From positions 27,314,574-27,378,573 of the forward strand of contig OX579633.1 of the NCBI GenBank assembly GCA_951230915.1: a DNA stretch of 64,000 nucleotides. The letters run 5' to 3'. The translations under genes and the position numbers were made by a program. The notes below the pieces were generated by a model, which was not told the DNA's origin, did not search any database, and was given only the letters and a program-made list of their open reading frames with translations. Positions 22,106 through 36,170 of the stretch are shown in pieces (the stretch's first letter is position 1; the number at the start of each line of letters is the position of its first letter). Source of the stretch: Antitrichia curtipendula (taxonomy: Eukaryota; Streptophyta; Bryopsida; Hypnales; Leucodontaceae).

Positions 22106-22670
22106 TCTTGGTATCTCCCCCGTCTCACCACCTATCAACACATCGCAAGCGCATCGCTATAGCTCAAAAAACAAACTCAACCTGATACTATCCAACACAG
22201 AATCTATCACAGAAAAAAGGCAAGAAAACACAAAGAATGAATCGCCATAATAAGAATACGCAACCTCAATGGGCGCTAACTACTACCGGGAGGATGCGAG
22301 CCTTTCTTGGGCTTGTGCAAAAAGAGCTTGGGTGGGTTTTGTGGCTCACTCATGATCCTGCTTCTTACGCTGCTTCTTTTGAGTGAAAAATTCCCGGATC
22401 TTGTGGTGCGGAAGCTTCTTGTTCGAGGTGTTTCCAGGCCGGATTGCGAAAGGCGATCAAAGTAGGTAATGATCCATTGCTGCAACAATAGCCATCTCCC
22501 CCAAGACGGCCCTCAGGCACTTGGGTGCGAGGGAGAGGGACGGAGCAAGGGGAAATCCACTCCCACGGAGGGAAGATTTGGGGAGAGAAGTCCACGTCAG
22601 AGTCCACCTCAGATTATTTGTCAGGTCGGGCTTGCCCACCCTAGGCACTAAGAGCATGCCCACTGGCGTA
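22106..22670 (-). promoter_or_regulatory. 5' leader/promoter of the small membrane protein gene, with short ORFs
   Basis: This GC-richer region on the minus strand contains short frames upstream of the ATG at 22105. One reads KKLPHHKIREFFTQKKQRKK before a stop at about 22350; another (MSEPQNPPKLFLHKPKK...) stops near 22276. They may be upstream ORFs or remains of another gene; neither forms a complete convincing protein. Confidence 0.35.
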
Positions 22671-25600
22671 CCTCAGGCCGGCAAACTGGTCCGGCAGCAG
22701 GCGGGCCTCAGCTCTACGAGCACCTTGCCATTAGCTAACCGAAGCTCTGATTTGGGGAGAGGCACCATGTTTCCATTGCATGCCGGGTATGATCAGGGGC
22801 CTCTAACCTCCACCCCCTATTTTATGCAAAAATAGACCTAGAAGGGTTGGAAGGTCAACTGGAACTTGTTATTTTTAAGCACAAAACAAAATGTTGTATG
22901 TTACTATCATGCGCGCTTTAAAATGTCGCAAAGTTACAAATCTACCTTGTTAATGTGTTTAATATCTACCTTGTTAATGCGTTTAATATCTGCCTTGTTC
23001 ATCCACCATATTTAGAACGCATATTTTAGGGTGAGAAATAAATGTAAAAGGGCTCTTATAAATTCTTCATCCAAATCCAAGGAGTCATGTTCTGACTATA
23101 GTGTTGTAATAGAAACTGAAGGCTGTCTTGGAGGTTTGGTGGACCTTCCAACCCCCTTTCAGTTGTTGGGCCTTTGGGGCCCCAATGAAAATTGGACCCT
23201 AAGGGCAAGTTTCTATTACTAGATTGGAGGGCCAAAAGTTGGATGAGAGCACTAGTTTGTAATGCCGTTTCCATTGGATGCTTAGCTTAGAACCCAATTC
23301 CCTAGAAATGTGTAGAGATCTCTATTTTCTCTTAGCATCACCTTTCTTTATAAATTGACATCTGCCTTATTAAGCATTACCATGCCTTTTTCCTAGAAAA
23401 CGCAAGAACTGTAGCTATCAACTTTTATACTCTAGTTGAACTCTAGCTATCAACTTTTGTATTGTAGTTGAAATTGAAGTCTTTCAGTCAAGGCTAGGCT
23501 CCAGCCCCTCCATGTTTACAATTCTCCAAAACACAGGCAAGAGGCTAGAAGAGAGACTACAATATAAACTAGGTGTACACCTAGAGTTCAGAGGTCCAAA
23601 TTCTCAATGATAACGCTTTCTTAAGTTCCATGACGATTTCAGGTTCTACATGGGCAAAATTTTGCCTATCTATTGGAACTTAGCTCGCTTGTAAGCCATG
23701 AATTATAAAAACAATTAGTTTGGAGTTCAAATATTGTCCATAGTGAAGAAATTTTGCCTTACTGGAATGGGAACTAAAAAACTCTTCCTATTGAATTGCA
23801 AACTCATAAATAGATCATAAAAATAATTTCAAACGATCCCACAATTTCTCCAAAATGCTCAAAAAAACATTTCTCAACTAACACATCATGAGTTAGAGGT
23901 GCCCTTGTGTACAAAGTTATTTTGAAAATTGAAGAAGCACATGTACTCGTCTAATGCAACTTGCCATCAAAATCTTCAACACCACCTCTATGTGGTTGGA
24001 CTACAACCCCAAAGCAATGGGTGGAGTTGACAAAATCCAATTGAGATATCTAAAGATTCCAGGGGCGGTTTGCATCAGACGGACATAGGCGCTACTTCAA
24101 TTTTGAGGATTTAGTACCAAGGGCATGCTAGATGTCCTTTAGTGTAATTGAAATCTCAAATAACCCTTATCCAAGGAGAGCCTTAAATCCACTCATTGTC
24201 TTATTGCAAATGTAAAATCTTTTATAACATGAATTGACGTCCATATAAACATTGCTCCAAGATATTATCAAGGTTCTTCATCTTTTGGGATGAACACCAT
24301 CTATAAAAGTCCAATTTGAAAAATATTTATATGTGGAAGCTATAGATGTTTACACATGATTATATAAAGAAGTCACTACATAGCATATAGAAAGAACTCC
24401 AAAAGATGCAAGATGCATGAGCCATATGTGCATCTAAAGGGAACAAACAAATTGGGGAACATTTTGGGAGGAACAATGACAAAAGAATGTCTATTTAGCT
24501 TACCATCATAGTAAAATAAGAAGGCTTGAAAGAAATATGGTATATCATCCGTGTGACTATGTACAATAGAATTTTCTATATAATCAAAGTTCTTGTAGCA
24601 TTTTATGACGTTTCCCTCTACAATTATTCCTAATCAGGTATTTGCAACCTATACTTTTACTATTGTAAGCTTTGATGAATAAATAATATTGCATTCAAGA
24701 ATTTATAGACATTTTAAATAAAATTCAATGTACCCAAAATCCAATTAGGTACCTACATAATGCTTGTATATTTTAGTGCATTATACACATTTGCATTGCG
24801 TTCTCTCCTATTTGACAATATTACCACCACGTTTTCATAATATTGCCTTTTTCTCTTTGTAATTATGTTTTGACATTGTATCTTACACTTTTTCATACAT
24901 CATGGACAAGCACTATTTATATGCTCTCTTTGATCACAATCAATGAAGATGGTGTATCGTGATCATTTTCTACACATCCATCTCAAACTCTTCCATTTTA
25001 TAAGGTGAAATTGTGCACATCTACACATCCATCTCAAACCCTTCCATTTTATAAGGTGAAATTGTGCACGTCTACCTAGATTTCTTCTAAAACAAGTGAT
25101 CTAAAAAAGATTCCCTTCATAATTTAGTTTTGGTCATAACTGGCCTTGACTGCCTTGGGCCCTAAAGGGTTTGATAGGAATTTGACAAAGGTATGATTGC
25201 ATTTTCTTTGCTAACTTGGATGAGGCACAGATTGTGGATGCCACCGGCGATGTTTTTCAAAATCCAAGCCACCTAAAGCTAATCATCGCACCAAAAACAA
25301 GCATGACAGGACGCAATCCTGCAACCCTACCTTTTTTTGCCCATACCAACGGTAGTTGAATTTCAAATCAATTCTCAAACCACAGAGCATCAGAAAAGTT
25401 GGGCCAGATTGTTTTGGTGCCATTTTGACACCAAAGGCCGCATACAAGTCATTTTAGTGTCATTTTATCCATACTAGGTTGGTACAGAGGTTGGCACCAA
25501 ATTAACTTAATTGCATTTCAATGCACCATTGTGGCACCATGTTCACATGCCTTAAATTTCCTGTTAATTTCCTGATGAGGAGCAAAGATCAAGCTCTTAC

Positions 25601-25897
25601 GGTTAAAACTAATGCCAATCTCGAGTGGGAAAACAACATGACAAAATGAAGCATGGGATAGGAAGCTAGCGGCTGACTCATATATGAAGGGGGCAAAGAT
25701 GTACACCACAAATACATGGGTTTCTCAAATAAATCTCTCATGAAAACTCTAAAATCTAGTCACCGTGCAAGCATATGCCGTGGTTTCCTGAAAATTTGGT
25801 AAACTTACAAAAACTCTCTACTCGAATTTCTCACCTCTAATCCCCTTTCCATCACATACATAATATCGAATCCTCAATTTCAATTACAAACCTGCAC
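22671..25897. other. Gene-free interval
   Basis: Mostly AT-rich sequence with no recognisable gene. It contains a two-copy 51-bp tandem repeat at 24970-25071, listed separately. Confidence 0.5.
24970..25071. repeat. 51-bp tandem duplication
   Basis: Two adjacent, nearly identical copies of a unit beginning CTACACATCCATCTCAAAC and ending AATTGTGCAC(A/G)T. Recent local duplication in non-coding DNA. Confidence 0.85.
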
Positions 25898-28800
25898 CTA
25901 GAAAGCGTATTCGTCCTCCTCCAGACCCAGCGAAAAGCCGCTGCTCGACACCATCTCTTGCAGGTTCTTAGCTTGAGACTCGTCAATATCTAGAAGCTCC
26001 CGTAGCCTTGTCACCTTGTTCTCTGCCTGAGGCTCCTTGACGTAAATGCAGAAGAGGTCAAGCAGTTCATCCTTGACTGCCCATTTCAAAGCAGGTGAGG
26101 GAGACACCTTGTCGCAAGCCAGTAAGTTGTTCAAAGTTGAAACCTGGAATCAACCACAAAGTTGACAACACTCTTGTAAACAACACTGCTAGCTCTTTTA
26201 AAAAGATTCACAACGTTATCAGCTCTTGCCTTTGCAGTATTGGCATGTAAGATTTACTGAAAAGCCATGCATCAGGTGTAAGTCACAAAACGTAAACTAA
26301 GTAGGAGGTTCTGTTATATAAATGACAACGTCTCCAAATAGTGCTGTCCGCACATAGACGAGATTGACCTAAAAGGATCAAGGACTCATGGTATTAAATT
26401 GACTAATTCAATTGATCATATTCTCTGAAATTTACTTCACATGGAGCCAAATTTATAATCAACGAAGAATATGGCATGTGCTGGTCGATATATAAATAAA
26501 ATCGGGCTAAAGAAAGTTAGCAGATGACGTGCTCAAAACTGCAAAAAAAACAGGAGACCCACTAGGGGTAAAGGTTTCGAAGTGGAGACTCACCACGTCG
26601 GCAGTCTTCTTTTGTCGCAAACTCGACACTGCCTGGATGAGGGAATTTGATAGCCTTTCTTTGGCGAGGTCCAAGGTTATCTTTTTGGCCTCGTCGGTGG
26701 TGATACCCAGCTCTCCGGGCATCTTCTCGTACAGCTCGGCTTCATCGAAATCCCCAGTTCCTGAAGTGAGAGTTCTCTCCACTACTTTCTTGAAGAGCTT
26801 CTGCCTGACCGCTTTGGGGATCATTCCATCGATGTCCACTCCAGCTTCCCTGAGCTCTTTCACTTCTTCGACGTTGAGCCGTCCTTGGTTGATTGCAGTC
26901 TCGATAGCACCTGACATTCTTGTTGTAGTGATTCCTTCGATCACTTTCTTGGCAGATTCTGCTGGCAAGCCGAGTTGCTTCTGAAGTTCAGTGAGCTGCT
27001 CCATACGGGCTTTGCTCAGTTGGCCATCAGCCAGAATAACCTGAAATCATACAAAAAATAACCAGTATGATACATAAGAACGAATCCAACAAATGCTAAC
27101 CAGCTACTATCAATTCTGCAGTCTAAAATGCAAACCCATGATATTCAAGAAAGAGTAATTCGAGAAGAAAAGGGTAGATGGATTCTGTAACCCCTAAAGG
27201 ACCAAGAATTCATTGTTTGAGAATAATCAGATTCAGATGGGGTCAAACTTCATATCACCACAATCAGTGAAGAACATTGCATGTATTTGTCAAAAATAAA
27301 TAACATTAAACAAAAAAAGACCTCTTATGACTTACTCAAAAACTGCTGAAAAAACAGATAAGATCCAATTTGGGTTCAGCAAGTGTAAATGGGCCTGGAA
27401 GCTGACCTTGGCTTGTTGACTGAATGCTTGCTCTGCAAGGCCCTTATGAACGTCCGCGACCTCCTTGGGATTCATGCCCAAGATTTGACCCAACTGGCCT
27501 AGTCTCACAAATTCGGTGTCGTCCCTTTGAGTAACGATTTGAGTGCCCATAGGCATGCCAGTACTCTCACCCGAAAGGCAATAGATCAAGTAGGTTTTGT
27601 AGAGATCTGTTCGCTCACGTAACTCTAGTTCATCTTTGATGGTGATTTCATTTTGCGACTTCTTCTCCATTCGACCCTCCAGAAGGGCTCCGGGCTTGGT
27701 CTTCTTCAAAGATTGGATAGACTCAAAGTCCACCTCGTCCTCAATGTCGACGTCTTTTGGGTCCTGCTCGGGTGCCTTCGTTTCCTCTTTCTCTGGAGCT
27801 GGAGTGCCACCCTTGATATCGGCAATAAGTTCTGAAACTACGATATTACTGAAGATGACCATCTTCTTAAGCTCTCGGGCAGACTCCACGCGGCTACCGG
27901 CGCTCCTTGACCTCTTGACATACGTCACGAACACTCTCCGGACCTGGATAGTACCAAAGAATGTCAGTACAAAAGCATCAACCAGGAGCATACCAATACA
28001 TTTCCTTTCAACTAAAACAGCATTGAGAACGGTTTCCAATTGTTGCAAGGAATTTTGAGAAATCGAGAAGTAATAATCCTTTTCCATAAGATAACATGTA
28101 AATTAAATCTAGTTAACATAAGTGACATAATTCGTCTACCGCTGCAGGCCCTTCCAAGTAGTCTATTCAGCAATGTCAAAAGCAAGTACAATGATCAGGG
28201 GCAAGTTACTAACCGCTTTGGCCGCAATTTCCATAGCAGCTTCTTGTGAAAGACGTAAGCCCACAACTCCATTCCGTACGGCAGCCTTCATGTCAGCGTC
28301 ATAGCCATCGATGCCAGCACTGATAGCATCGTCCACAGTCTGCACCATCGTCGAAATCATGAAATTGAAGATCATAATAGGCTAAACTGTGAAAACTTCT
28401 GAGTGCTTCCACACCACTAAAAATAAATTCCGGAGTCGTTCAAGACTCTTAGTTCCCTATATTTACTTTTGTATAAGCCATAAAGAGCAGTGAATTTGCA
28501 TAATGACATGACAGATGTACAATGTGACAAAAAGAACCTTGCTAGCACAGACTCTGAATCTTGAATAGTGTACAATTCGACACATTAATGGTGAACTACT
28601 TGGGAGCTAAATAGAACTCAGGGAGCTCTCTTCTAATGCTATTTAGACAACAGAAGAATATTGACTTAAACCCAGGAAGTTTACACAAATGCCACCCCAG
28701 GCAAGTACCTTCGTGAAGATGCGTCCGCATATTTCAGCATGGGTCTTATCAACTACTTGTTGTGGAATGCATAAAAGCACACGTAGCCTCAACAAATTCT

Positions 28801-31800
28801 TGACGTCCTCATCATCCAAAGTGCCATCCGCAACACACTGCTCGAGTTTGTTCCTGTAAATTTCTGCACGGTCCACAGTTCCAGAGAACTTACTTCCCAA
28901 TAACTAGAACAGACATATATGCTTCCTACCACATTCATACAGTCAGAATTGGGCTTTCCACCTGCAGGGACTGGGTGAAATCAAGACACAGAAAGAAAAT
29001 TTAGTCCGGATTCATGATCTGAATTTTAACCAGGATGAGTGTGATAAGGGTACCTGTGTGGACTTCACCAGCTTTAGCAGGATCAAACTGCAGAGTGTCA
29101 CAAAGTTTTTGAAGGAACATGGCCTTGCTTGGTGCAGCGTCCAGATCACCATTCTGCACTGCTTTTGCCAACATGCGCCTGTATATCTTCACAGTGACTT
29201 CTTGCATAACATCTTCAGCCTCCCGTTTGCCCATTCCAAAGGTGTTTCTCAGCTGGCCTAGTGCAACTACCTGTTCCACAATCCCTAAAGTTCAGTAGGT
29301 TTCTGGGCGAAACTCTCCAAAGATTACAAATACGTGCTCCAGTGCACATGCAGGATCAAATGCCCTACACAAGATATTGCAGTCTTCCAACCACTGATCA
29401 CCAACTGTTACCAATCTATACAACAAAAATATAGGGTCTCTCTCTCTATATTCACTGTGAGGTTAAAATCTGTACCTTGTCCGCCTCCAGTTTGCCACCA
29501 GCAAATGCTTCAGTCAGGTATATGCGGTATAGTTGTTTAAGATCATCCATTTGCCGATCGGATTCAAATTGTCCACCTGAAATACAATCGTACGCGTTCA
29601 ATTACACATCTAGAAAATGCAAGAAGCAGCAAGACCACTCATACCGAAGAAGCCAATACCCCATGTCTCCACCGAATTTGGCAACAGAAAAGCATGGGCT
29701 CACCTAGAACACTAATTGGGCCAATTCCGGGAACAATATCACCAGCATCCGCTTCAGATTCAATAGCACCCAATTTCTCATTGAAGGCCAACGCTTGGTC
29801 CAGCTCCCTCGCTATTTTCGCAGTGTCTCTGTGTAACAGTAAATATTTCGCATGTCAACCCTCCGAGACCATGCAGATTCTCTTGAGAAAAGTAGTAAAT
29901 ATAGAGAGTGCTCAATTGAAGCTTCCTTAATTCTAGGACTAAGAGAGGTCAATATGTTCAGTTCAAGCAGCAGGGATAAATGTCCAAAAATATGAAGCAA
30001 CAAAAAATAAGAAAACTCTATGCGAGTGGCGAGTAACACACTTGATACGAGCCCGAGACTTGAAGACTTCCATGGCAGACACAATGTGTTCTTCAAGTTG
30101 CTTCTGAACATGGGTTCTGAAAACCTCAGCAGCAACCTTCAACACAAGACAATCATCGTCAGTCAATCTGCCACCTACACTTAAAGGAACCATTTTTTTT
30201 TTAAGCTACAGCGTCAATCAAGTTTGACAAATCACCAGGAACAATGAGGAGAGTAGTACTAGCACCAAATTCCTTAAAAGTGCACAAAGCCATGTGCACA
30301 CTCTTTCCATATTATTCAAAAGAAGAAGAAAACAAGAATAACTGCAATCATCTTTCTCTGAAATGGAGTAAATTAAAGGCCTGTTCATTCTAGGTACCAC
30401 TTGTAATTACTAGAAATTGCAGGACCGACACCAAAACTACTACCACATTAATGTACAACCTTCAATATTACATCCAGTCTGGTTCGAGAATTCTGTTTAA
30501 AGCTAGAGGGGTAAACGGCCGTCCACCCCTTTTCCAGTATATTTGATAATCATTGTTGCGCAAAACATTTGCAAAATTAGCGAAATTCGATGTCAGATTT
30601 TAAAGTTGTGAAAGCATATCACCTCATCAGTGAGTTTCAGTTTAAGCTGAGCTTTTCTCAACTCCTTGATCCGCTGGACGTCGAAATCTACAACAGACAT
30701 TTGACATATTTCTTAGTATTGAACCCTCGAGATATTCGTGCCCAAGTACGAGGACTCTCGGACAGTTACATAATAGGGTACACATGCGTGCTAAATCCTA
30801 AGAGCAAATCAGAATAACCGCGTCAAGGAAAAAAGTAACGACAGAAGAGTTGACCAACACGCAGGCACATCCTTGCTATGCAAAACTGTACCTATGCGTA
30901 AATTTTACGTACAATACTAAGGTCAAACATCCGTAGGATGGTATGACCTACGTCTTCCTTTACACAATTCAACATGTCAGTGGATGTGATCTTCAGGGTA
31001 CAATGCACTGCACCAGAAAAAGCTGCAGAAGCTTACCCGGGTCAACTGTGCTAAGATGTCTACTAAAGAGTCGCTGTGCATTATCCCGAACTGCCACGTC
31101 AACCTGAAAGCATCCACTTTCAGTAAAACATATCGTAAATTTTTTGCTAACTGTTGAATTATATCCAAAAATTGGGCTAAATGAGGCATCAGCGGTTGAC
31201 CTGAGCATCTGTCACTTTGAAAACCCGCTTCCATGGAAGTAGAAACTTCGAAGCCTCGCCAAATACCAAATTTGATACATATACCAACTTCTGGAATGTC
31301 TGCAAGTAGTCAAAGCGAGAACTTTCAGTCTAGATATAAGTGCAAAGAACTGGACATGCACTCATTTCTTATTGTTACTCTCATTTAGTTAAGAGTTCAT
31401 AGCAATTGGATCCGACAACGGTTGAGTGATTGTGGCACCATACAACTACGAGGTCATGAATAACAATGAGAACATTGACCTCGCAAAGGTCAGAATTTGC
31501 ACAGAAGTGAAACACACACAATAAAATCCACTGCGTACCCTGCGCTCCTCAACGGCACCTTCGCGATCACCGGTTTCCATACGCTGCCTAAATAAGCGTC
31601 TGCCAATCTGCAAAGCGACAACAATGTGGTTGAACTTCCAGTAAAAGCAAGGTGCCTCCTAATATTAAATCCTAGAAAATAATACTATCTACGAAGAGGA
31701 AGGTGTTATCCTTTCAAGTTCGATTCTGAATTAAAGTGTTAAACCTCACTAAGCCCACTTGCAGCTTTCAAACAGATCGGTCGGATAATCAGAACCAACA

Positions 31801-34203
31801 TCATGTGCAACTAGCAGGGAGACAGAAAGCTTAAAATGATCCATTGCATTTATGACGCCCCATGATGCATTTGCGGTTACCAGAACTCAATCCACCTCAA
31901 AAGGAAATTTTGAAACTTTCTTATCCCCAAATTTTTTAGCATGCCAAATAGTAGCCACGAAAGCGCCACCTCGTCGTGTGTCTTAGTGTAAAGTCAACAT
32001 TGACAAAACAAGGTGAAAACGAATAAAAAATACTTGCATCAGTCAAGGTGTAGGACTTCTTTATTATCTCAAGCTCTTTGCTTGCCACGGTGCAATTTAA
32101 AGTGACCCACTAGTTAGTAAAAGTTCTAACCTAATAAGGCTTTTTGAGATAACAGTCCTGTTGTGACTAATAGGTCTGAGATATAGAGCGTGCATGGCAA
32201 GGAATTTTCCTAAATGAAAACACTAGCTGAAAATACATTAAGAAGGTGAATCGTACCTCGATGTGCATGGCCGCAGCATCCGGATCATCCAAACCTAAAG
32301 CATTTTTGAATGCGATAATTTTTTCAGCTTCATCTCCCTTCAAATCCTCATTCCCAGGCGGCAACATCCCCGTGACATAACCCGCATACAAGTCCTTGAT
32401 TTCGGCATTGAACCTCTCGTTTTGCCTACTCACACCATACCTGCAATCAATCGACAAACCGACATGATTGCAATTAGATCCTCAATCCCAGCTCTCAATT
32501 CAAGTGCACGTACTCCACTTACTTCAACAGTATAGAACTAAGGAAGGGAACCCGTTTGCGTGGGATCCCTTTCCTGTAGGTTGAAAAGTCATCCATTTCC
32601 AATGAAAGTATCATCGAACCGCATGACTTGTAAGAAATGCAATACTTTCAGGCTTTATCAGTCTCAGATGCTTCCATCTTAGGATGCAATGGCTCAATAG
32701 GAGTTTGTACTCGTCATTAAGACCCTACTCCTTCAAATTTACAGCACCCTACTACTTCAAATTTTAAAATTTCATAACTGCTTCATACAGAATCCAAATA
32801 TATAGTACATATTTGAGCACATTGGCATCCTCTGCAATTCTAACCACCGAAAAAAATCCAATCGACTAATGAAAAATACTCGAAAACATTGGAAACCATG
32901 AAAATAGGTTCCCTACCATAGTCAGTCTGATGTGTGCATTCTATCGTATCAGACAGACTGACTCAGAGCAGATACATGACTTCGCAGTAAAGACTAATCA
33001 GAGACTTTCTCTCTCGTCATCACATCTCGATTATAGTTCGAAAGAGGTCGGCGTAAAACCCTGAACCCCAGACACTCGACTTCTGAAAGGGTTATCCCAA
33101 CAGCTCTACTATACGTATTCATTTTCAATATCAAATGCACAGTAGTTGACAAGGGACCACTCTAGAACACTACATGAGAACACTACTAATGAGATATTCA
33201 TGTATGCTCCAAAAATGGCAAGCGCAGATTTCATCTTTGTCAATTGAATTTGCTGATCTGCTCATGCAATCTATAATTTGCCTTGAAACTCCCTCTTCCG
33301 TTGAATTGCTCATTCCAGACATTCCAGCTGGCTCTACCTCAAACACGAGCAACCAGGAATTTGACACCACAAAGCACCCTCCACAGAATTCAATTAACAC
33401 TCAAATTCTCCGGCACTTTTCTCCGCGACCTAAGAATCCCGGAACACTCCAATTCCTCACCGGCGAAGCAGCAACGAACAGAATGAATCACCAAACCCTA
33501 TATATGCACAAACTCGCCTCAAAATGGCGCAAAAGGAGGAGGACGAGGATTCAAAACCTATTAGTGATTTGGTCAATTTCCGCTGGGGTGACGACCAGAA
33601 CGAATCACCAAACCCTAGATATGCACAACAAACTCGTCTGAAAACAGCGAAAACGATGAGGACTCGGACTCCAAACCTTTTCGCGATTTGGTCAATTTCC
33701 GCCGGAGTGACACTCGTCGGATCCGTGTGATTCACCAGCGAGTTTCTGAGCTGCACCGCAGCCACCTGCGGCGCTGCCCCATTGAATGCAACCACAGCTG
33801 CCCCTCCCACAGCCCCGAGCGCCACCGCGCCTCCCACAGACGCCACCTCATTATAATTCCCTCTGTATTGTTTTCCAATGAAGTAACCAGCTGCCAAAGC
33901 CCCCGCCACAATCGCCACACTCGAGACGTACCTCGCAGGCGCAGGTAACCCTTCCAACAACTTCTGAGGCCCGGAAAGCTGCTGCTCCGCCCCGAACAAG
34001 CTCACCTTCGGAGAGGATTTCGACGTCGTCTGCTTCTCCAACGCCCTGCACGAAAATCTTCGTCTGTTGCGGAATCCCAGGGAAGATGGCAAGGGCTTGC
34101 TGAATCGGCGAGGGAGAGAGGAGTTCTTCCCCAAGCCAGTGTAGGAGGGAATGCCATTCGAAGTTGGGGTGCCGAGAAGCGCCTGCGCTTGCGAAGCCAA
34201 CAT
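25898..34203 (-). CDS. TIC110: TIC110, chloroplast inner-envelope protein import component
   Basis: TIC110 is an abundant inner-envelope protein of the TOC/TIC import machinery, thought to act as scaffold or channel and to recruit stromal chaperones. My model has 15 exons, all GT-AG and phase-consistent: 34203-33677, 32440-32257, 31607-31539, 31299-31201, 31103-31037, 30687-30623, 30136-30042, 29828-29704, 29576-29476, 29270-29054, 28863-28709, 28339-28214, 27943-27407, 27040-26594 and 26143-25898. This totals 1,019 aa, close to the roughly 1,016 aa of the Arabidopsis protein. Seen: an N-terminal Ser/Arg-rich transit peptide; two hydrophobic stretches at about residues 92-110 (VSSVAIVAGALAAGYFIG) and 120-145 (Gly/Ala-rich); then a long soluble helical region with family-typical phrases such as LPPGNEDLKGDEAEKI, LGLDDPDAAAMHIE, FLLPWKRVFKVTDAQ, LRVLLCIPQQVVD, GIDGYDA and AIETAINQGRLN. 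The acidic low-complexity region is at about 645-670. It ends in EEDEYAF. The gene looks complete. It lies head-to-head with the HAD gene. Confidence 0.95.
33482..33717 (-). repeat. Tandem duplication across the TIC110 exon 1/intron 1 boundary
   Basis: About 118 bp are present twice. Copy 1 spans the end of exon 1 (GAAATTGACCAAATCGCGAA, donor AAAAG|GTTTGG at 33677/33676) and the start of intron 1. Copy 2 repeats it (GAAATTGACCAAATCACTAA, donor-like ATAG|GTTTTG at 33558/33557), followed in both by GCATAT.TAGGGTTTGGTGATTC. The shift between donors is 119 bp, so use of copy 2 would change the reading frame entering exon 2. Confidence 0.85.
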
Positions 34204-35920
34204 GGTGAATCTTCGGGGGCAAGCGCTTCCTACTCTAGGGAGAAAATGGGAGAAGACTCAAGCAAGAAAAAATTGCTTGTGGAAAGATTGCTTGAGGAGA
34301 GATTGCGAGCGGAGAGGAGAAGCAAACCCAAGCGGCTGCGAAAGAGTGCGAGAAGGTGGTGTAGGTGTCATATGGCAGGAGCTGCAAGAGAAAGCTCCAA
34401 ACCCACGGACACAAAGGAATGGATAAGTCGCAAGGATAGGTTTCAGAAGCCAAAGACGGACCTCGAGGCTCTTCCTTTTTTTCAACTTTTTTTCAACTTT
34501 TTTCCAAATTTTTTTCACTTTCTTAGAATTTCTTTTACCTTACTTTTTTCCGATGTTGCATCAAACACTCAACCCTGTCTAATTTCTAATTAGGCAAAAA
34601 GATCTCCAATCAGAGTTTGTTATTTGAGTAACATTTTGCTCAAATGCGATACAATTTTTTTAAGCGAGTACAATCCTCCATTTTCAACGGATGAAATCGT
34701 TGATTTGCTATTCTAAAGACATTATCGTTCCTTTGGAGATTAATGTACACTCTTCTTAATGAATAATCTAAGTTTCATCCATTTATAAGGTTGTAAACAA
34801 TTGCATCACTCCATTGAAGTTTATGTGAATTGAGGGTTTTTTTGTAGTAGTAGTAGATTTATTGTGTAGAGAAGATCATTTCTTTTATGAGTATACAGAG
34901 GGTTTGTGAGCATGTAGGTGAACAAATCTGTTGCATGACAAGAATTTGTCTCATTACAAAGGAAAAAGGAAAACTTTCACTTCTAAACTCTTATCCTAAA
35001 CAATAAATTAACATCACAAAATAAGCCCCTTTTTTATATGATCTTCATAGCATGAAATTCAATAGTACTCTAGCTTAACAATAATTCATTGGAACTTCAT
35101 TGATTTAATGGGATTTTTTGGTTGAATTTTTTTTTCCAAATTGCAATTATTTCTAAAATTACTACTTCTGCAAAGTTACTAAAATTCCAACCAATATGAA
35201 ATTCATATACAAACCATATACAGATCATAACCTTATGTTTTTCATTTTTTTTGCTAAATGGCCCAAGGTAATTGGAAAGAATGATGGTAGTTCAATTATA
35301 ACTCCATCTTCTATTTACTTTTTGACTTAGCAACAGACCTCCAAACCATTTGACAACCTTGATCAAGTTTACAAGAGAGGTTTATATCCAATTAGCAAGT
35401 CACCACTCCACAACTCAAACAATCATCTCAGTACATACAAAAAATCATAATTATAAAGATCATATGAAACATACAAATAAGCAATGCATTAAATTTGCAT
35501 CTCGTGAGATAGCCAACTTTATTTTTTATTTTTTATGGCAGAACTGCTTCCATCGTGCAATGGAAAGGAAAAAAAAAAAAAAAAGAATCACCCACGTGTG
35601 TACACTCAATCACAAATTTTTTCTATTATTAGTAGCTTCCATCCAAATATTGACAAATCTAGCATTCTTTTGAAGAAGGGTTTCATGATTTCTTTTTTTT
35701 TTCAAACATTTTTTCTTAGTGTTGAAGAAGCCAATACCAAAACCCAGTAAGATTTTAGCAAAAATTCGCCAAAAATTAATTTGAATGTGCAGCATGAGCT
35801 TGAGTAGGAAAAAAAATTCATTTGAGATGACCCCTGGGCGTGGATGAATGAGAGCAACAAGCACAACTCCGGGACCACTGCATTCGAGATTTCGAGATGC
35901 GGCGCTTTGACCATTTGGAC
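34204..35920. promoter_or_regulatory. Intergenic region between divergent TIC110 and HAD genes
   Basis: Should hold the TIC110 leader and promoter, reading leftwards from 34203. The purine-rich stretch 34240-34340 is probably TIC110 5' UTR. The rest is AT-rich DNA with no other gene recognised. Confidence 0.5.
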
Positions 35921-35945
35921 TTTTACACCAGGAACGTCGACGTCA

Positions 35946-35993
35946 CTGTTCACTGTTCACTGTTCACTGTCCGAAGAAGAAGAAGAAGAAGAG
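35946..35993. repeat. (TTCACTG)n and (GAA)n short tandem repeats
   Basis: Three copies of a CACTGTT-type heptamer are followed by about six GAA triplets, in the probable promoter or leader of the HAD gene. Confidence 0.7.
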
Positions 35994-36170
35994 CGTCATT
36001 CCAATTTGCCCGCGGACCCCAACTTCAGATTCTTACGGTGCACACAAATCGAAAATCTTGTTGAGGAATCAATAATGAAGCTCTGACGAGGGAGGGAGCT
36101 TCATTGATTTCTCTGGAGCGGTGTGGAGCTTAAGTTGCCCTCTCTTGTCGATTCGGCAAACGTTTTGAGG

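Noticed and set aside
26529..26984. Plus-strand 151-codon frame with hydrophobic content
   Set aside because: It is antisense to TIC110 exon 14, which has splice sites and conserved protein motifs. The same applies to the plus-strand frame at 27636-28058.
33174..34593. Several plus-strand frames of 70-155 codons
   Set aside because: Antisense to TIC110 exon 1, its duplicated junction and its leader; no family features.
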